Under the pieces are notes generated by a model that did not search any database, was not told the origin of the DNA, and worked only from the letters and a program-made list of their open reading frames with translations. Below, in pieces: positions 28,855 through 42,424 of a DNA stretch of 64,000 nucleotides. Position 1 is the first letter of the stretch, and every line of letters starts with the position of its first letter. This DNA is from Macrostomum hystrix (Eukaryota > Platyhelminthes > Macrostomidae), in assembly GCA_950097015.1 (NCBI GenBank), contig CATNEN010000007.1, positions 11,409,001 through 11,473,000 of the forward strand. The letters are read 5' to 3'. Made by a program: the position numbers and the translations under genes.

Positions 28855-31800
28855 ACACTGACGCCAGATAAGACCCTCAGATTCGCACAGATCCCCTCAG
28901 ATTCGCACAGATCCCCTCAGATTCGCACGGATCCCATCATTCTAACAGATCCTACAGATTCGCACAGATCCCCTCAGATTCGCACAGATCCCATAATTCT
29001 AACAGATCCCCTCAGATTCGCACAGATCCCATAATTCTAACAGATCCCCTCAGATTCGAACAGATCCCTCAGATTCGAACAGACCCCCTCAGATTCGAAC
29101 AGATCCCCTCAGATTCGAACAGATCCCCTCAGATTCGCACAGACCCCCTCCGATTCTAACAGATCCCTCAGATTCGAACAGATCCCTCAGATTCTAACAG
29201 ATCCCCTCAGATTCGAACAGATCCCCTCAGATTCGCACAGACCCCCTCAGACTCAAACAGATCCCCTCAGATTCGAACAGATCCCCTCAATTTCCAACAG
29301 ATTCCTCAGATTCGAACAGATCCCTCAGATTCGAACAGATCCCTCAGATTCTAACAGATCCCTCAGATTCGAACAGATCCCTCAGATTCGAACAGATCCC
29401 TCAGATTCGAACAGATCCCATAATTCTAACAGATCCCCTCAGATTCGAACAGATCCCCTCAGATTCCAACAGATTCCTCAGATTCGAACAGATCCCATAA
29501 TTCTAACAGATCCCCTCAGATTCGAACAGATCCCCTCAGATTCCAACAGATTCCTCAGATTCGAACAGATCCCATAATTCTAACAGATCCCCTCAGATTC
29601 GAACAGATCCCTCAGATTCGAACAGATCCCATAATTCTAACAGATCCCCTCAGATTCCAACAGATTCCTCAGATTCGAACAGATCCCATAATTCTAACAG
29701 ATCCCTCAGATTCGAACAGATCCCCTCAGATTCGAACAGATCCCCTCAGATTCGAACAGATCCCTCAGATTCGAACAGATCCCATAATTCTAACAGATCC
29801 CCTCAGATTCCAACAGATTCCTCAGATTCGAACAGATCCCTCAGATTCGAACAGATCCCATAATTCTAACAGATCCCCTCAGATTCCAACAGATTCCTCA
29901 GATTCGAACAGATCCCTCAGATTCGAACAGATCCCCTCAGATTCGAACAGATCCCTCAGATTCGAACAGATCCCATAATTCTAACAGATCCCCTCAGATT
30001 CCAACAGATCCCTCAGATTCGCACAGACCCCCTCAGATTCGAACAGATCCCCTCAGATTCCAACAGATTCCTCAGATTCGAACAGATCCCATAATTCTAA
30101 CAGATCCCATAATTCTAACAGATCCCATAATTCTAACAGATCCCATAATTCTAACAGATCCCATAATTCTAACAGATCCCATAATTCTAACAGATCCCAT
30201 AATTCTAACAGATCCCATAATTCTAACAGATCCCATAATTCTAACAGATCCCATAATTCTAACAGATCCCATAATTCTAGCAGATCCCATAATTCTAACA
30301 GATCCCATAATTCTAACAGATCCTATAATTCTAACAGATCCCTCAGATTCGAACAGATCCCCTCAGATTCGAACAGACCCCCTCAGATTCGAACAGATCC
30401 CCTCAGATTCGAACAGACCCCCTCAGATTCGAACAGATCCCCTCAGATTCTAATAGATCCCTCAGATTCGAACAGATCCCCTCAGATTCGAACAGATCCC
30501 TCAGATTCGAACAGATCCCATAATTCTAACAGATCCCCTCAGATTCCAACAGATCCCTCAGATTCGCACAGACCCCCTCAGATTCGAACAGATCCCCTCA
30601 GATTCCAACAGATTCCTCAGATTCGAACAGATCCCATAATTCTAACAGATCCCATAATTCTAACAGATCCCATAATTCTAACAGATCCCATAATTCTAAC
30701 AGATCCCATAATTCTAACAGATCCCATAATTCTAACAGATCCCATAATTCTAACAGATCCCATAATTCTAACAGATCCCATAATTCTAACAGATCCCATA
30801 ATTCTAACAGATCCCATAATTCTAACAGATCCCATAATTCTAACAGATCCCATAATTCTAACAGATCCCATAATTCTAACAGATCCCATAATTCTAACAG
30901 ATCCCATAATTCTAACAGATCCCATAATTCTAACAGATCCCATAATTCTAACAGATCCCATAATTCTAACAGATCCCATAATTCTAACAGATCCCATAAT
31001 TCTAACAGATCCCATAATTCTAACAGATCCCTCAGATTCGAACAGATCCCCTCAGATTCGAACAGACCCCCTCAGATTCGAACAGATCCCCTCAGATTCG
31101 AACAGACCCCCTCAGATTCGAACAGATCCCCTCAGATTCGAACAGATCCCCTCAGATTCGAACAGACCCCCTCAGATTCGAACAGATCCCCTCAGATTCG
31201 AACAGATCCCTCAGATTCGAACAGACCCCCTCAGATTCGAACAGATCCCCTCAGATTCGAACAGATCCCCTCAGATTCGCACAGACCCCCTCAGATTCGA
31301 ACAGATCCCCTCAGATTCCAACAGATTCCTCAGATTCGAACAGATCCCATAATTATAACAGATCTCATAATTCTAACAGATCCCATAATTCTAACAGATC
31401 CCATAATTCTAACAGATCCCATAATTCTAACAGATCCCATAATTCTAACAGATCCCTCAGATTCTAACAGATCCCCTCAGATTCTAACAGATCCCTCAGA
31501 TTCTAACAGATCCCTCAGATTCTAACAGATCCCTCAGATTCGAACAGATCCCCTCGGATTCGAACAGATCCCCTCAGATTCCAACAGATTCCTCAGATTC
31601 GAACAGATCCCATAATTCTAACAGATCCCCTCAGATTCGAACAGATCCCCTCAGATTCCAACAGATTCCTCAGATTCGAACAGATCCCATAATTCTAACA
31701 GATCCCCTCAGATTCGAACAGATCCCTCAGATTCGAACAGATCCCATAATTCTAACAGATCCCCTCAGATTCCAACAGATTCCTCAGATTCGAACAGATC

Positions 31801-34800
31801 CCATAATTCTAACAGATCCCTCAGATTCGAACAGATCCACTCAGATTCGAACAGATCCCCTCAGATTCGAACAGATCCCTCAGATTCGAACAGATCCCAT
31901 AATTCTAACAGATCCCCTCAGATTCCAACAGATCCCTCAGATTCGCACAGACCCCCTCAGATTCGAACAGATCCCCTCAGATTCCAACAGATTCCTCAGA
32001 TTCGAACAGATCCCCTCAGATTCGAACAGATCCCTCAGATTCGAACAGATCCCATAATTCTAACAGATCCCCTCAGATTCCAACAGATCCCTCAGATTCG
32101 CACAGACCCCCTCAGATTCGCACAGACCCCCTCAGATTCGAACAGATCCCCTCAGATTCCAACAGATTCCTCAGATTCGAACAGATCCCATAATTCTAAC
32201 AGATCCCATAATTCTAACAGATCCCATAATTCTAACAGATCCCATAATTCTAACAGATCCCATAATTCTAACAGATCCCATAATTCTAACAGATCCCATA
32301 ATTCTAACAGATCCCATAATTCTAACAGATCCCATAATTCTAACAGATCCCATAATTCTAACAGATCCCATAATTCTAACAGATCCCCTAATTCTAGCAG
32401 ATCCCATAATTCTAACAGATCCCATAATTCTAACAGATCCTATAATTCTAACAGATCCCTCAGATTCGAACAGATCCCCTCAGATTCGAACAGACCCCCT
32501 CAGATTCGAACAGATCCCCTCAGATTCGAACAGACCCCCTCAGATTCGAACAGATCCCCTCAGATTCTAACAGATCCCTCAGATTCGAACAGATCCCCTC
32601 AGATTCGAACAGATCCCTCAGATTCGAACAGATCCCATAATTCTAACAGATCCCCTCAGATTCCAACAGATCCCTCAGATTCGCACAGACCCCCTCAGAT
32701 TCGAACAGATCCCCTCAGATTCGAACAGATTCCTCAGATTCGAACAGATCCCATAATTCTAACAGATCCCATAATTCTAACAGATCCCATAATTCTAACA
32801 GATCCCATAATTCTAACAGATCCCATAATTCTAACAGATCCCATAATTCTAACAGATCCCATAATTCTAACAGATCCCATAATTCTAACAGATCCCATAA
32901 TTCTAACAGATCCCATAATTCTAACAGATCCCATAATTCTAACAGATCCCATAATTCTAACAGATCCCATAATTCTAACAGATCCCATAATTCTAACAGA
33001 TCCCATAATTCTAACAGATCCCATAATTCTAACAGATCCCATAATTCTAACAGATCCCATAATTCTAACAGATCCCATAATTCTAACAGATCCCATAATT
33101 CTAACAGATCCCATAATTCTAACAGATCCCATAATTCTAACAGATCCCATAATTCTAACAGATCCCATAATTCTAACAGATCCCATAATTCTAAACAGAT
33201 CCCATAATTCTAACAGATCCCATAATTCTAACAGATCCCATAATTCTAACAGATCCCATAATTCTAACAGATCCCATAATTCTAACAGATCCCATAATTC
33301 TAACAGATCCCATAATTCTAACAGATCCCATAATTCTAACAGATCCCATAATTCTAGCAGATCCCATAATTCTAACAGATCCCATAATTCTAACAGATCC
33401 TATAATTCTAACAGATCCCTCAGATTCGAACAGATCCCCTCAGATTCGAACAGACCCCCTCAGATTCGAACAGATCCCCTCAGATTCGAACAGACCCCCT
33501 CAGATTCGAACAGATCCCTCAGATTCTAACAGATCCCTCAGATTCGAACAGATCCCCTCAGATTCGAACAGATCCCTCAGATTCGAACAGATCCCATAAT
33601 TCTAACAGATCCCCTCAGATTCCAACAGATCCCTCAGATTCGCACAGACCCCCTCAGATTCGAACAGATCCCCTCAGATTCCAACAGATTCCTCAGATTC
33701 GAACAGATCCCATAATTCGAACAGATCCCATAATTCTAACAGATCCCATAATTCTAACAGATCCCATAATTCTAACAGATCCCATAATTCTAACAGATCC
33801 CATAATTCTAACAGATCCCATAATTCTAACAGATCCCATAATTCTAACAGATCCCATAATTCTAACAGATCCCATAATTCTAACAGATCCATAATTCTAA
33901 CAGATCCCATAATTCTAACAGATCCCATAATTCTAACAGATCCCATAATTCTAACAGATCCCATAATTCTAACTGATCCCATAATTCTAACAGATCCCTC
34001 AGATTCGAACAGATCCCCTCAGATTCGAAAAGACCCCCTCAGATTCGAACAGATCCCCTCAGATTCGAACAGACCCCCTCAGATTCGAACAGATCCCCTC
34101 AGATTCGAACAGATCCCCTCAGATTCGAACAGACCCCCTCAGATTCGAACAGATCCCCTCAGATTCGAACAGATCCCTCAGATTCGAACAGACCCCCTCA
34201 GATTCGAACAGATCCCCTCAGATTCGAACAGATCCCCTCAGATTCGCACAGACCCCCTCAGATTCGAACAGATCCCCTCAGATTCCAACAGATTCCTCAG
34301 ATTCGAACAGATCCCATAATTCTAACAGATCTCATAATTCTAACAGATCCCATAATTCTAACAGATCCCATAATTCTAACAGATCCCATAATTCTAACAG
34401 ATCCCATAATTCTAACAGATCCCTCAGATTCTAACAGATCCCCTCAGATTCTAACAGATCCCTCAGATTCTAACAGATCCCTCAGATTCTAACAGATCCC
34501 TCAGATTCGAACAGATCCCCTCGGATTCGAACAGATCCCCTCAGATTCCAACAGATTCCTCAGATTCGAACAGATCCCATAATTCTAACAGATCCCCTCA
34601 GATTCGAACAGATCCCCTCAGATTCCAACAGATTCCTCAGATTCGAACAGATCCCATAATTCTAACAGATCCCCTCAGATTCGAACAGATCCCTCAGATT
34701 CGAACAGATCCCATAATTCTAACAGATCCCCTCAGATTCCAACAGATTCCTCAGATTCGAACAGATCCCATAATTCTAACAGATCCCTCAGATTCGAACA

Positions 34801-37800
34801 GATCCACTCAGATTCGAACAGATCCCCTCAGATTCGAACAGATCCCTCAGATTCGAACAGATCCCATAATTCTAACAGATCCCCTCAGATTCCAACAGAT
34901 TCCTCAGATTCGAACAGATCCCTCAGATTCGAACAGATCCCATAATTCTAACAGATCCCCTCAGATTCCAACAGATCCCTCAGATTCGCACAGACCCCCT
35001 CAGATTCGAACAGATCCCCTCAGATTCCAACAGATTCCTCAGATTCGAACAGATCCCCTCAGATTCGAACAGATCCCTCAGATTCGAACAGATCCCATAA
35101 TTCTAACAGATCCCCTCAGATTCCAACAGATCCCTCAGATTCGCACAGACCCCCTCAGATTCGAACAGATCCCCTCATATTCCAACAGATTCCTCAGATT
35201 CGAACAGATCCCATAATTCTAACAGATCCCATAATTCTAACAGATCCCATAATTCTAACAGATCCCATAATTCTAACAGATCCCATAATTCTAACAGATC
35301 CCATAATTCTAACAGATCCCATAATTCTAACAGATCCCATAATTCTAACAGATCCCATAATTCTAACAGATCCCATAATTCTAACAGATCCCATAATTCT
35401 AACAGATCCCATAATTCTAACAGATCCCATAATTCTAACAGATCCCATAATTCTAACAGATCCCATAATTCTAACAGATCCCTCAGATTCTAACAGATCC
35501 CCTCAGATTCTAACAGATCCCTCAGATTCTAACAGATCCCTCAGATTCTAACAGATCCCTCAGATTCGAACAGATCCCCTCGGATTCGAACAGATCCCCT
35601 CAGATTCCAACAGATTCCTCAGATTCGAACAGATCCCATAATTCTAACAGATCCCCTCAGATTCGAACAGATCCCCTCAGATTCCAACAGATTCCTCAGA
35701 TTCGAACAGATCCCATAATTCTAACAGATCCCCTCAGATTCGAACAGATCCCTCAGATTCGAACAGATCCCATAATTCTAACAGATCCCCTCAGATTCCA
35801 ACAGATTCCTCAGATTCGAACAGATCCCATAATTCTAACAGATCCCTCAGATTCGAACAGATCCACTCAGATTCGAACAGATCCCCTCAGATTCGAACAG
35901 ATCCCTCAGATTCGAACAGATCCCATAATTCTAACAGATCCCCTCAGATTCCAACAGATTCCTCAGATTCGAACAGATCCCTCAGATTCGAACAGATCCC
36001 ATAATTCTAACAGATCCCCTCAGATTCCAACAGATCCCTCAGATTCGCACAGACCCCCTCAGATTCGAACAGATCCCCTCAGATTCCAACAGATTCCTCA
36101 GATTCGAACAGATCCCCTCAGATTCGAACAGATCCCTCAGATTCGAACAGATCCCATAATTCTAACAGATCCCCTCAGATTCCAACAGATCCCTCAGATT
36201 CGCACAGACCCCCTCAGATTCGAACAGATCCCCTCATATTCCAACAGATTCCTCAGATTCGAACAGATCCCATAATTCTAACAGATCCCATAATTCTAAC
36301 AGATCCCATAATTCTAACAGATCCCATAATTCTAACAGATCCCATAATTCTAACAGATCCCATAATTCTAACAGATCCCATAATTCTAACAGATCCCATA
36401 ATTCAAACAGATCCCATAATTCTAACAGATCCCATAATTCTAACAGATCCCATAATTCTAACAGATCCCATAATTCTAAGCAGATCCCATAATTCTAACA
36501 GATCCCATAATTCTAACAGATCCCATAATTCTAACAGATCCTCGATTAACAGATCCCCTCAGATTCTAACAGATCCCTCAGATTCTAACAGATCCCTCAG
36601 ATTCTAACAGATCCCTCAGATTCGAACAGATCCCCTCGGATTCGAACAGATCCCCTCAGATTCCAACAGATTCCTCAGATTCGAACAGATCCCATAATTC
36701 TAACAGATCCCCTCAGATTCGAACAGATCCCCTCAGATTCCAACAGATTCCTCAGATTCGAACAGATCCCATAATTCTAACAGATCCCCTCAGATTCGAA
36801 CAGATCCCTCAGATTCGAACAGATCCCATAATTCTAACAGATCCCCTCAGATTCCAACAGATTCCTCAGATTCGAACAGATCCCATAATTCTAACAGATC
36901 CCTCAGATTCGAACAGATCCACTCAGATTCGAACAGATCCCCTCAGATTCGAACAGATCCCTCAGATTCGAACAGATCCCATAATTCTAACAGATCCCAT
37001 AATTCTAACAGATCCCATAATTCTAACAGATCCCATAATTCTAACAGATCCCATAATTCTAACAGATCCCATAATTCTAACAGATCCCATAATTCTAGCA
37101 GATCCCATAATTCTAACAGATCCCATAATTCTAACAGATCCCTCAGATTCGAACAGATCCCCTCAGATTCGAACAGACCCCCTCAGATTCGAACAGATCC
37201 CCTCAGATTCGAACAGATCCCTCAGATTCGAACAGACCCCCTCAGATTCGAACAGATCCCCTCAGATTCGAACAGATCCCTCAGATTCGCACAGACCCCC
37301 TCAGATTCGAACAGATCCCCTCAGATTCCAACAGATTCCTCAGATTCGAACAGATCCCATAATTCTAACAGATCTCATAATTCTAACAGATCCCATAATT
37401 CTAACAGATCCCATAATTCTAACAGATCCCATAATTCTAACAGATCCCATAATTCTAACAGATCCCATAATTCTAACAGATCCCATAATTCTAACAGATC
37501 CCATAATTCTAACAGATCCCATAATTCTAACAGATCCCATAATTCTAACAGATCCCATAATTCTAACAGATCCCTCAGATTCGAACAGATCCCCTCAGAT
37601 TCGAACAGACCCCCTCAGATTCGAACAGATCCCCTCAGATTCGAACAGACCCCCTCAGATTCGAACAGATCCCCTCAGATTCGAACAGATCCCCTCAGAT
37701 TCGAACAGACCCCCTCAGATTCGAACAGATCCCCTCAGATTCGAACAGATCCCTCAGATTCGAACAGACCCTCTCAGATTCGAACAGATCCCCTCAGATT

Positions 37801-38290
37801 CGAACAGATCCCCTCAGATTCGCACAGACCCCCTCAGATTCGAACAGATCCCCTCAGATTCCAACAGATTCCTCAGATTCGAACAGATCCCATAATTCTA
37901 ACAGATCTCATAATTCTAACAGATCCCATAATTCTAACAGATCCCATAATTCTAACAGATCCCATAATTCTAACAGATCCCATAATTCTAACAGATCCCT
38001 CAGATTCTAACAGATCCCTCAGATTCTAACAGATCCCTCAGATTCTAACAGATCCCTCAGATTCTAACAGATCCATCAGATTCTAACAGATCCCTCAGAT
38101 TCGAACAGATCCCCTCGGATTCGAACAGATCCACTCAGATTCGCACAGATCCACTCAGATTCTAACAGATCCACTCAGATTCGCACAGACCCCCTCAGAT
38201 TCGCACAGACCCCCTCAGATTCGCACAAATCCCATAATTCTAACAGATCCCCTCATACTCGAACAGATCCCCTCATACTCGAACAGATCC
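28855..38290. repeat. 9.4-kb satellite array with higher-order structure
   Basis: Three related monomers are interspersed: CAGATCCCCTCAGATTCGAA (20 bp), a 19-bp form lacking one C, and CAGATCCCATAATTCTAA (18 bp). The 18-mer forms pure runs (for example about 30080-30330, 30635-31025, 32745-33410 and 35205-35475). Blocks are repeated: a 2.1-kb block starting near 30066 recurs near 32165, and blocks of about 1.06 kb recur at about 34515, 35576 and 36634. The 18-bp runs give spurious minus-strand frames of a repeated hexapeptide. No unique DNA interrupts the array. Confidence 0.97.
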
Positions 38291-38613
38291 CCTCAGATTC
38301 GAACTGACCGCTCGGGAACATTCCTGAATGTGCTTCAGAAAATGAGGACAGTAAATTCCAGGTCGCAGCCAGCAACACCCGGACAGTGGCGTAGCGTGAC
38401 TGATGAGCGTCAAGTGTTGTTCCTGCTGTCAAAGAATTCTCGGCTGCCGGCCAGAAGAAGCATTCAGAATTCAGAGAAGACAGTTGGTCTCGCTCTGACA
38501 GTGACAAACGACAGCCCAGGAGCGGATCGCCTCCGGTGAGGTCGTGAGTCACCGGCTGACACGCACTCACGCAGGTTTGATTGCGCAACCCGCAATTGGA
38601 AGGGGCAAAAAAG

Positions 38614-39180
38614 CGAGTCTGGCTGCGATTCTGGCTACGGGTCTAGCTGCGATTCTGGCTACGGGTCTAGCTGCGATTCTGGCTACGGGTCTAGCTGCGA
38701 TTCTGGCTACGGGTCTAGCTGCGATTCTGGCTACGGGTCTAGCTGCGATTCTGGCTACGGGTCTAGCTGCGATTCTGGCTACGGGTCTAGCTGCGATTCT
38801 GGCTACGGGTCTAGCTGCGATTCTGGCTACGGGTCTAGCTGCGATTCTGGCTACGGGTCTAGCTACGATTCTGGCTACGGGTCTAGCTGCGATTCTGGCT
38901 ACGGGTCTAGCTGCGATTCTGGCTACGGGTCTAGCTGCGATTCTGGCTACGGGTCTAGCTGCGATTCTGGCTACGGGTCTAGCTGCGATTCTGGCTACGG
39001 GTCTAGCTGCGATTCTGGCTACGGGTCTAGCTACGATTCTGGCTACGGGTCTAGCTAGCGATTCTGGCTACGGGTCTAGCTGCGATTCTGGCTACGGGTC
39101 TAGCTGCGATTCTGGCTACGGGTCTAGCTGCGATTCTGGCTACGGGTCTAGCTAGCGATTCTGGCTACGGGTCTAGCTGC
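38614..39180. repeat. 24-bp minisatellite
   Basis: About 23 copies of a 24-bp unit with core GCGATTCTGGCTACGGGTCT, some with TACGATT or TAGCGATT variants. The period is a multiple of three, so an Ala/Leu/Thr-rich frame runs through it. I treat this as non-coding. Confidence 0.95.
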
Positions 39181-39567
39181 GATACTGGCTGCGTTTCTTG
39201 CTGCGATTCTATCAAGGGGGATAGAATGGGGAATCTATAGCGGGTCTGTCAGGTCAATCGCATGTTTTCCGCCTACGGAAGCGCCTGAAAAGCCGCCCCG
39301 TGACTGGTGGTGAGTCACGCAGCTTCCGCACTTTGCCTCGAACCCCAGTTTACCCGGCCTGATGCAAAACTGTTATCGGCCTGTTAAAACTAGCAAAATT
39401 CATTGCAACAGTTTCATTTATTCGGCTATTTATCCTGGCAAAGCGGGTGGCGAGGTCGCGCGGACTTCCGTTCCAGTGTGACTCATCGCTTCACTGCGCG
39501 CGCTACTGTGAGTAGCATTTTAAGCGAGCATTGTACTTTAATTTTCGAAAGACGACCTTGGGCTGCA

Positions 39568-39870
39568 GGTCCGGTGAGATCCGATGAGATCCGGTGAGAT
39601 CCGATGAGATCCGGTGAGATCCGATGAGATCCGATGAGATCCGGTGAGATCCGATGAGTTTCGATGAGATACCAAGCCAGGTTCTCATAATCTCATCTCA
39701 AGCCGGGTTCTCATAATCTCATCCCAAGCCGGGTTCTCATAATCTCATCCCAAGCCGGGTTCTCAAAATCTCATCCCAAGCCGGGTTCTCATAAATCTCA
39801 GCCCAAGCCAGGTCCTCATAATCTCATCCCAAGCCGGGTTCTCATAATCTCATCCCAAGCCGGGTTCTCA
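39568..39870. repeat. Two adjacent minisatellites (10/20 bp and 26 bp)
   Basis: 39568-39662 is built of GATGAGATCC/GGTGAGATCC decamers. 39667-39870 is about eight copies of a 26-bp unit with TCATAATCTCATCCCAAGCC. They share a GAGAT/ATCTC element on opposite strands. Confidence 0.92.
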
Positions 39871-40552
39871 GCTTCTTCCTCACTGCTTTCGCGGCAGCAC
39901 ACCCCAGGCTGGCAGCTGGAGGCAGTCAAGCACAGCCGCATGAATCGGTGAGCAGCTGCGCCATGAGTGGCATTAATAATCCGTGAAGTTTAGCCGCACT
40001 CATCAGCGGAACATCGTTGCGGCCATCGCAGCTGAACTCGGGTCTCCATTTCAGAGACTTTAAGTGCTCTGAGCAGCCGAGGGCCGCCAGCGCCCGCTTG
40101 GGCGAGCAGCAGCTGCGGCAGCGGAGAATATCATCCACGGCAAAGTTTATCAACAGCTTCGCGTACAGTCACCGTTGCCATGGTAACTCACTGGGAGTAT
40201 AGAGTAGGTAGCTAGTGATGCTTGGCAACTGTCACCTCTCCTCTTCTGCTTGTCCGCATTCAGTAGCCCTTAATAATTAACCAGATTTTCATTGCTTCAG
40301 CAGCAGCTCAGATCCATGCTCAGGAAAAAACTTTCATGCGAAATTGCAAAGAAAATTCTAGAACTGTTGGAGGACTTCTTGCAGCAGCCCTTCAGGACGA
40401 TGAGGCGAATTGGGAAGCTGCTGTTAGCATTGATGTTTTGATGCTATTAATAATTTTAGGACTAGTTTTGCCCCCCTTCGGGGAGCAGAAATATTTTTAA
40501 TTCGTCTAGTATATACTTTTTAGCGGCTGAATTTACAGCTTTTTAAAGCTAC
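39871..40552. other. Unique region with one unassigned minus-strand open frame
   Basis: A minus-strand frame of about 75 codons, 40153-39926, has coding-like composition (for example LRCRSCCSPKRALAALGCSE) but no ATG and no recognised similarity. It could be a terminal exon with an upstream acceptor or chance. Nothing else is supported. Confidence 0.25.
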
Positions 40553-40640
40553 AATGATCCCCCAGTCGACAATGATTCCCCAGTTGACAATGATCCCCCA
40601 GTTGATGATGACTCCCCATTGATGATGATCCCTAGTTGAC
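40553..40640. repeat. Short degenerate tandem repeat
   Basis: Four to five imperfect copies of a 16-20-bp unit of the type ATGATCCCCCAGTTGACA. It lies just upstream of dispersed repeat D1 copy 2. Confidence 0.7.
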
Positions 40641-40712
40641 CTCCTAGCCAACCTCAAAGGCACAGTGAGAGTCTACACTGCCCGAATTTGAGAAAGATAG
40701 GGCAGATGTGCT

Positions 40713-40862
40713 CACCTGTGTGAGTGTATGCCTGCGTACAGTATCTGTGTGCGTGTGTGCTCAGGAGTCAGCGAAATGGGCAGAATTGCCTCCTCGCTGG
40801 CTGCAGGTCTAGTGTCACCAGGTGATGTGCCACTGCCCGCAGCCCTCCTGCAATTTTTTATA
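40713..40862. repeat. Dispersed repeat D1, copy 2
   Basis: Homologue of 248-392, same orientation, ending in a T/A-rich tail (TTTTTTATATTATT). It lies outside any gene here, so it shows the element without the PRPF8 splice junction. Confidence 0.75.
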
Positions 40863-41420
40863 TTATTAGGATATATTATACTTTTTTAGGATAATGACTG
40901 CTCAAAAGGAGGTAAGGGCAGTCAGTTGAATTATCTGTCGGTTCAGTAAGCTGTCAGCAAGTTACCTGCTGATCAGAATTGATGGTTGCTGGGATCAACA
41001 GAAGCTGGAGACCAGACCGGAGCGGTCAGAAGTGCACATTATTTACAATACGAAGGGTGGCGAGCTGAGGCCAGTCCCACCCAAGCTGCCTTGCCCAGTG
41101 ACTCGATGCCAAAGCGAGTGGCATCGATATCAGTCTAATGGACTCACAACAAGCTTCTCAAAGCACTTCAAAGCTGACCGGGTCTGCTTTTACTAGCTAG
41201 AGCCAGTCCCAAAGCCGTATGCAAACGCCACGCTTCTCAGCTTTTTTAACTGAGCAAATAAGCGGACCGCGTGAGCTGCTGCAACAGCTGCGGTTTGCAG
41301 CAGGATTGGTTGCCAGGGCCATTGTGGCCTGGGCTCAAGGCTCTAAAATGCAGGCCTGGAGAACTAAAACGGCGCTTTCACGAAGGTGCCAATTCTTACC
41401 TGGCGTTTCCGTTTCCAGGA

Positions 41421-42424
41421 ATGCGGCTGCAGTTTCTCCCGGTAACTCTTTTGCTGCTTTTGCCGCTGAGGGACGCTATAGGTGAGCTGGACTCTATTGA
41501 TGGGTCAACTGACCCTTCTACTGATGGGTCAACTAACCCTTCTACTGATGGGTCAACTAACCCTTCTACTGATGGGTCAACTGACCCTTCTACTGATGGG
41601 TCAACTGACCCTTCTACTGATGGGTCAACTGACCCTTCTACTGATGGGTCAACTGACCCTTCTACTGATGGGTCAACTGACCCCTCTACTGATGGGTAAA
41701 CTTCACATTGGTGGGGCAACTGCCTTCACATTGGTGGGTCAGCTGCCCTTCACATTGGTGGGTCAACTGCCTTCACATTGGTGGTCAACTGCCTTCACAT
41801 TGGTGGTCAACTGCCTTCACATAACGAGTAGTGCTCAACTGCCCTTCACATTGGTGGGTCAACTGCCCTTCACATTGGTGGGTCAACTGCCCTTCACATT
41901 GGTGGTCAACTGCCTTCACATTGGTGGGTCAACTGCCCTTCACAGAGGTGGGTCAACTGCCTTCACATTGGTGGGTCAACTGACTTCACATTGGTGGGTC
42001 ACCTGCCTTCACATTGGTGGGTCACCTGCCTTCGCATTGGTGGGTCACCTGCCTTCACATTGGTGGGTCACCTGCCTTCACATTGGTGGTCAACTATCCT
42101 TCACTGTCCACTCCAGCGGCCGTGCAGAGCAGGATTGTGTGCGAGAATGCCCAGCTGAGCATCTCGTGTGCTCAGGGCACAATAAGCATCAACTTCGCCA
42201 TGTTCGGCAAGTCCAGCGAGTTCAGCACCCCCTGCGTCCAGCAGACGAACACGATGAACGACTGCTGGAGCCCCAGCTCCCTGAGCCACACCCGGTCGCA
42301 GTGCCAGGGCCTGCAGGCCTGCAGTTTCATTGCTAGCAACGATGCCTTTGGCACCGACCCGTGCCCTGGCAACTACAAGTACCTGTTTGTGAACTATACC
42401 TGCACAGGTGAGTTCGTCACATAA
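41421..42424 (+). CDS. Secreted SUEL-type (rhamnose/galactose-binding) lectin
   Basis: Exon 1 (41421-41481) encodes MRLQFLPVTLLLLLPLRDAI, a signal peptide. The phase-1 intron 41482-42116 is GT-AG and consists almost entirely of minisatellite. Exon 2 starts at 42117. The mature part has the full SUEL lectin pattern: RIVCENAQLSISCAQGTISI, AMFGKSS, four further Cys, CQGLQACSF, then NDAFGTDPCPG and KYLFVNYTC. One carbohydrate-binding domain is seen. Reading through a good donor at 42407/42408 reaches a stop at 42422-42424 (tail TGEFVT), and AATAAA follows at 42603, so a single-domain protein of about 120 residues is plausible. Alternatively the donor is used and more exons follow. A TTTCCAG acceptor ends 2 nt before the ATG. 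Expected role: extracellular sugar binding, perhaps in innate defence or mucus. Confidence 0.88.
41495..42105. repeat. Two minisatellites filling the lectin intron
   Basis: 41495-41697 is about eight copies of a 24-bp unit with CTACTGATGGGTCAACTGAC. 41700-42105 is about 17 copies of a 22-25-bp unit with TTCACATTGGTGGGTCAACT. The shared GGGTCAACTG indicates the second evolved from the first. They span nearly the entire 635-bp intron. Confidence 0.95.

Noticed and set aside
30072-37558. Minus-strand open frames of 60-150 codons encoding a repeated hexapeptide (MGSVRI)
   Set aside because: They arise only because the 18-bp satellite unit is a multiple of three; they start and stop with unit variants and have no flanking gene signals.
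38544-39155. 203-codon Ala/Leu/Thr repeat frame
   Set aside because: The 24-bp period keeps the frame open; single-unit indels break it and no gene context exists.
41271-42336. Long plus-strand frames (142 and 284 codons) through the lectin intron
   Set aside because: They run through minisatellite; splice donor, acceptor and phase give a clean signal peptide plus lectin domain instead.
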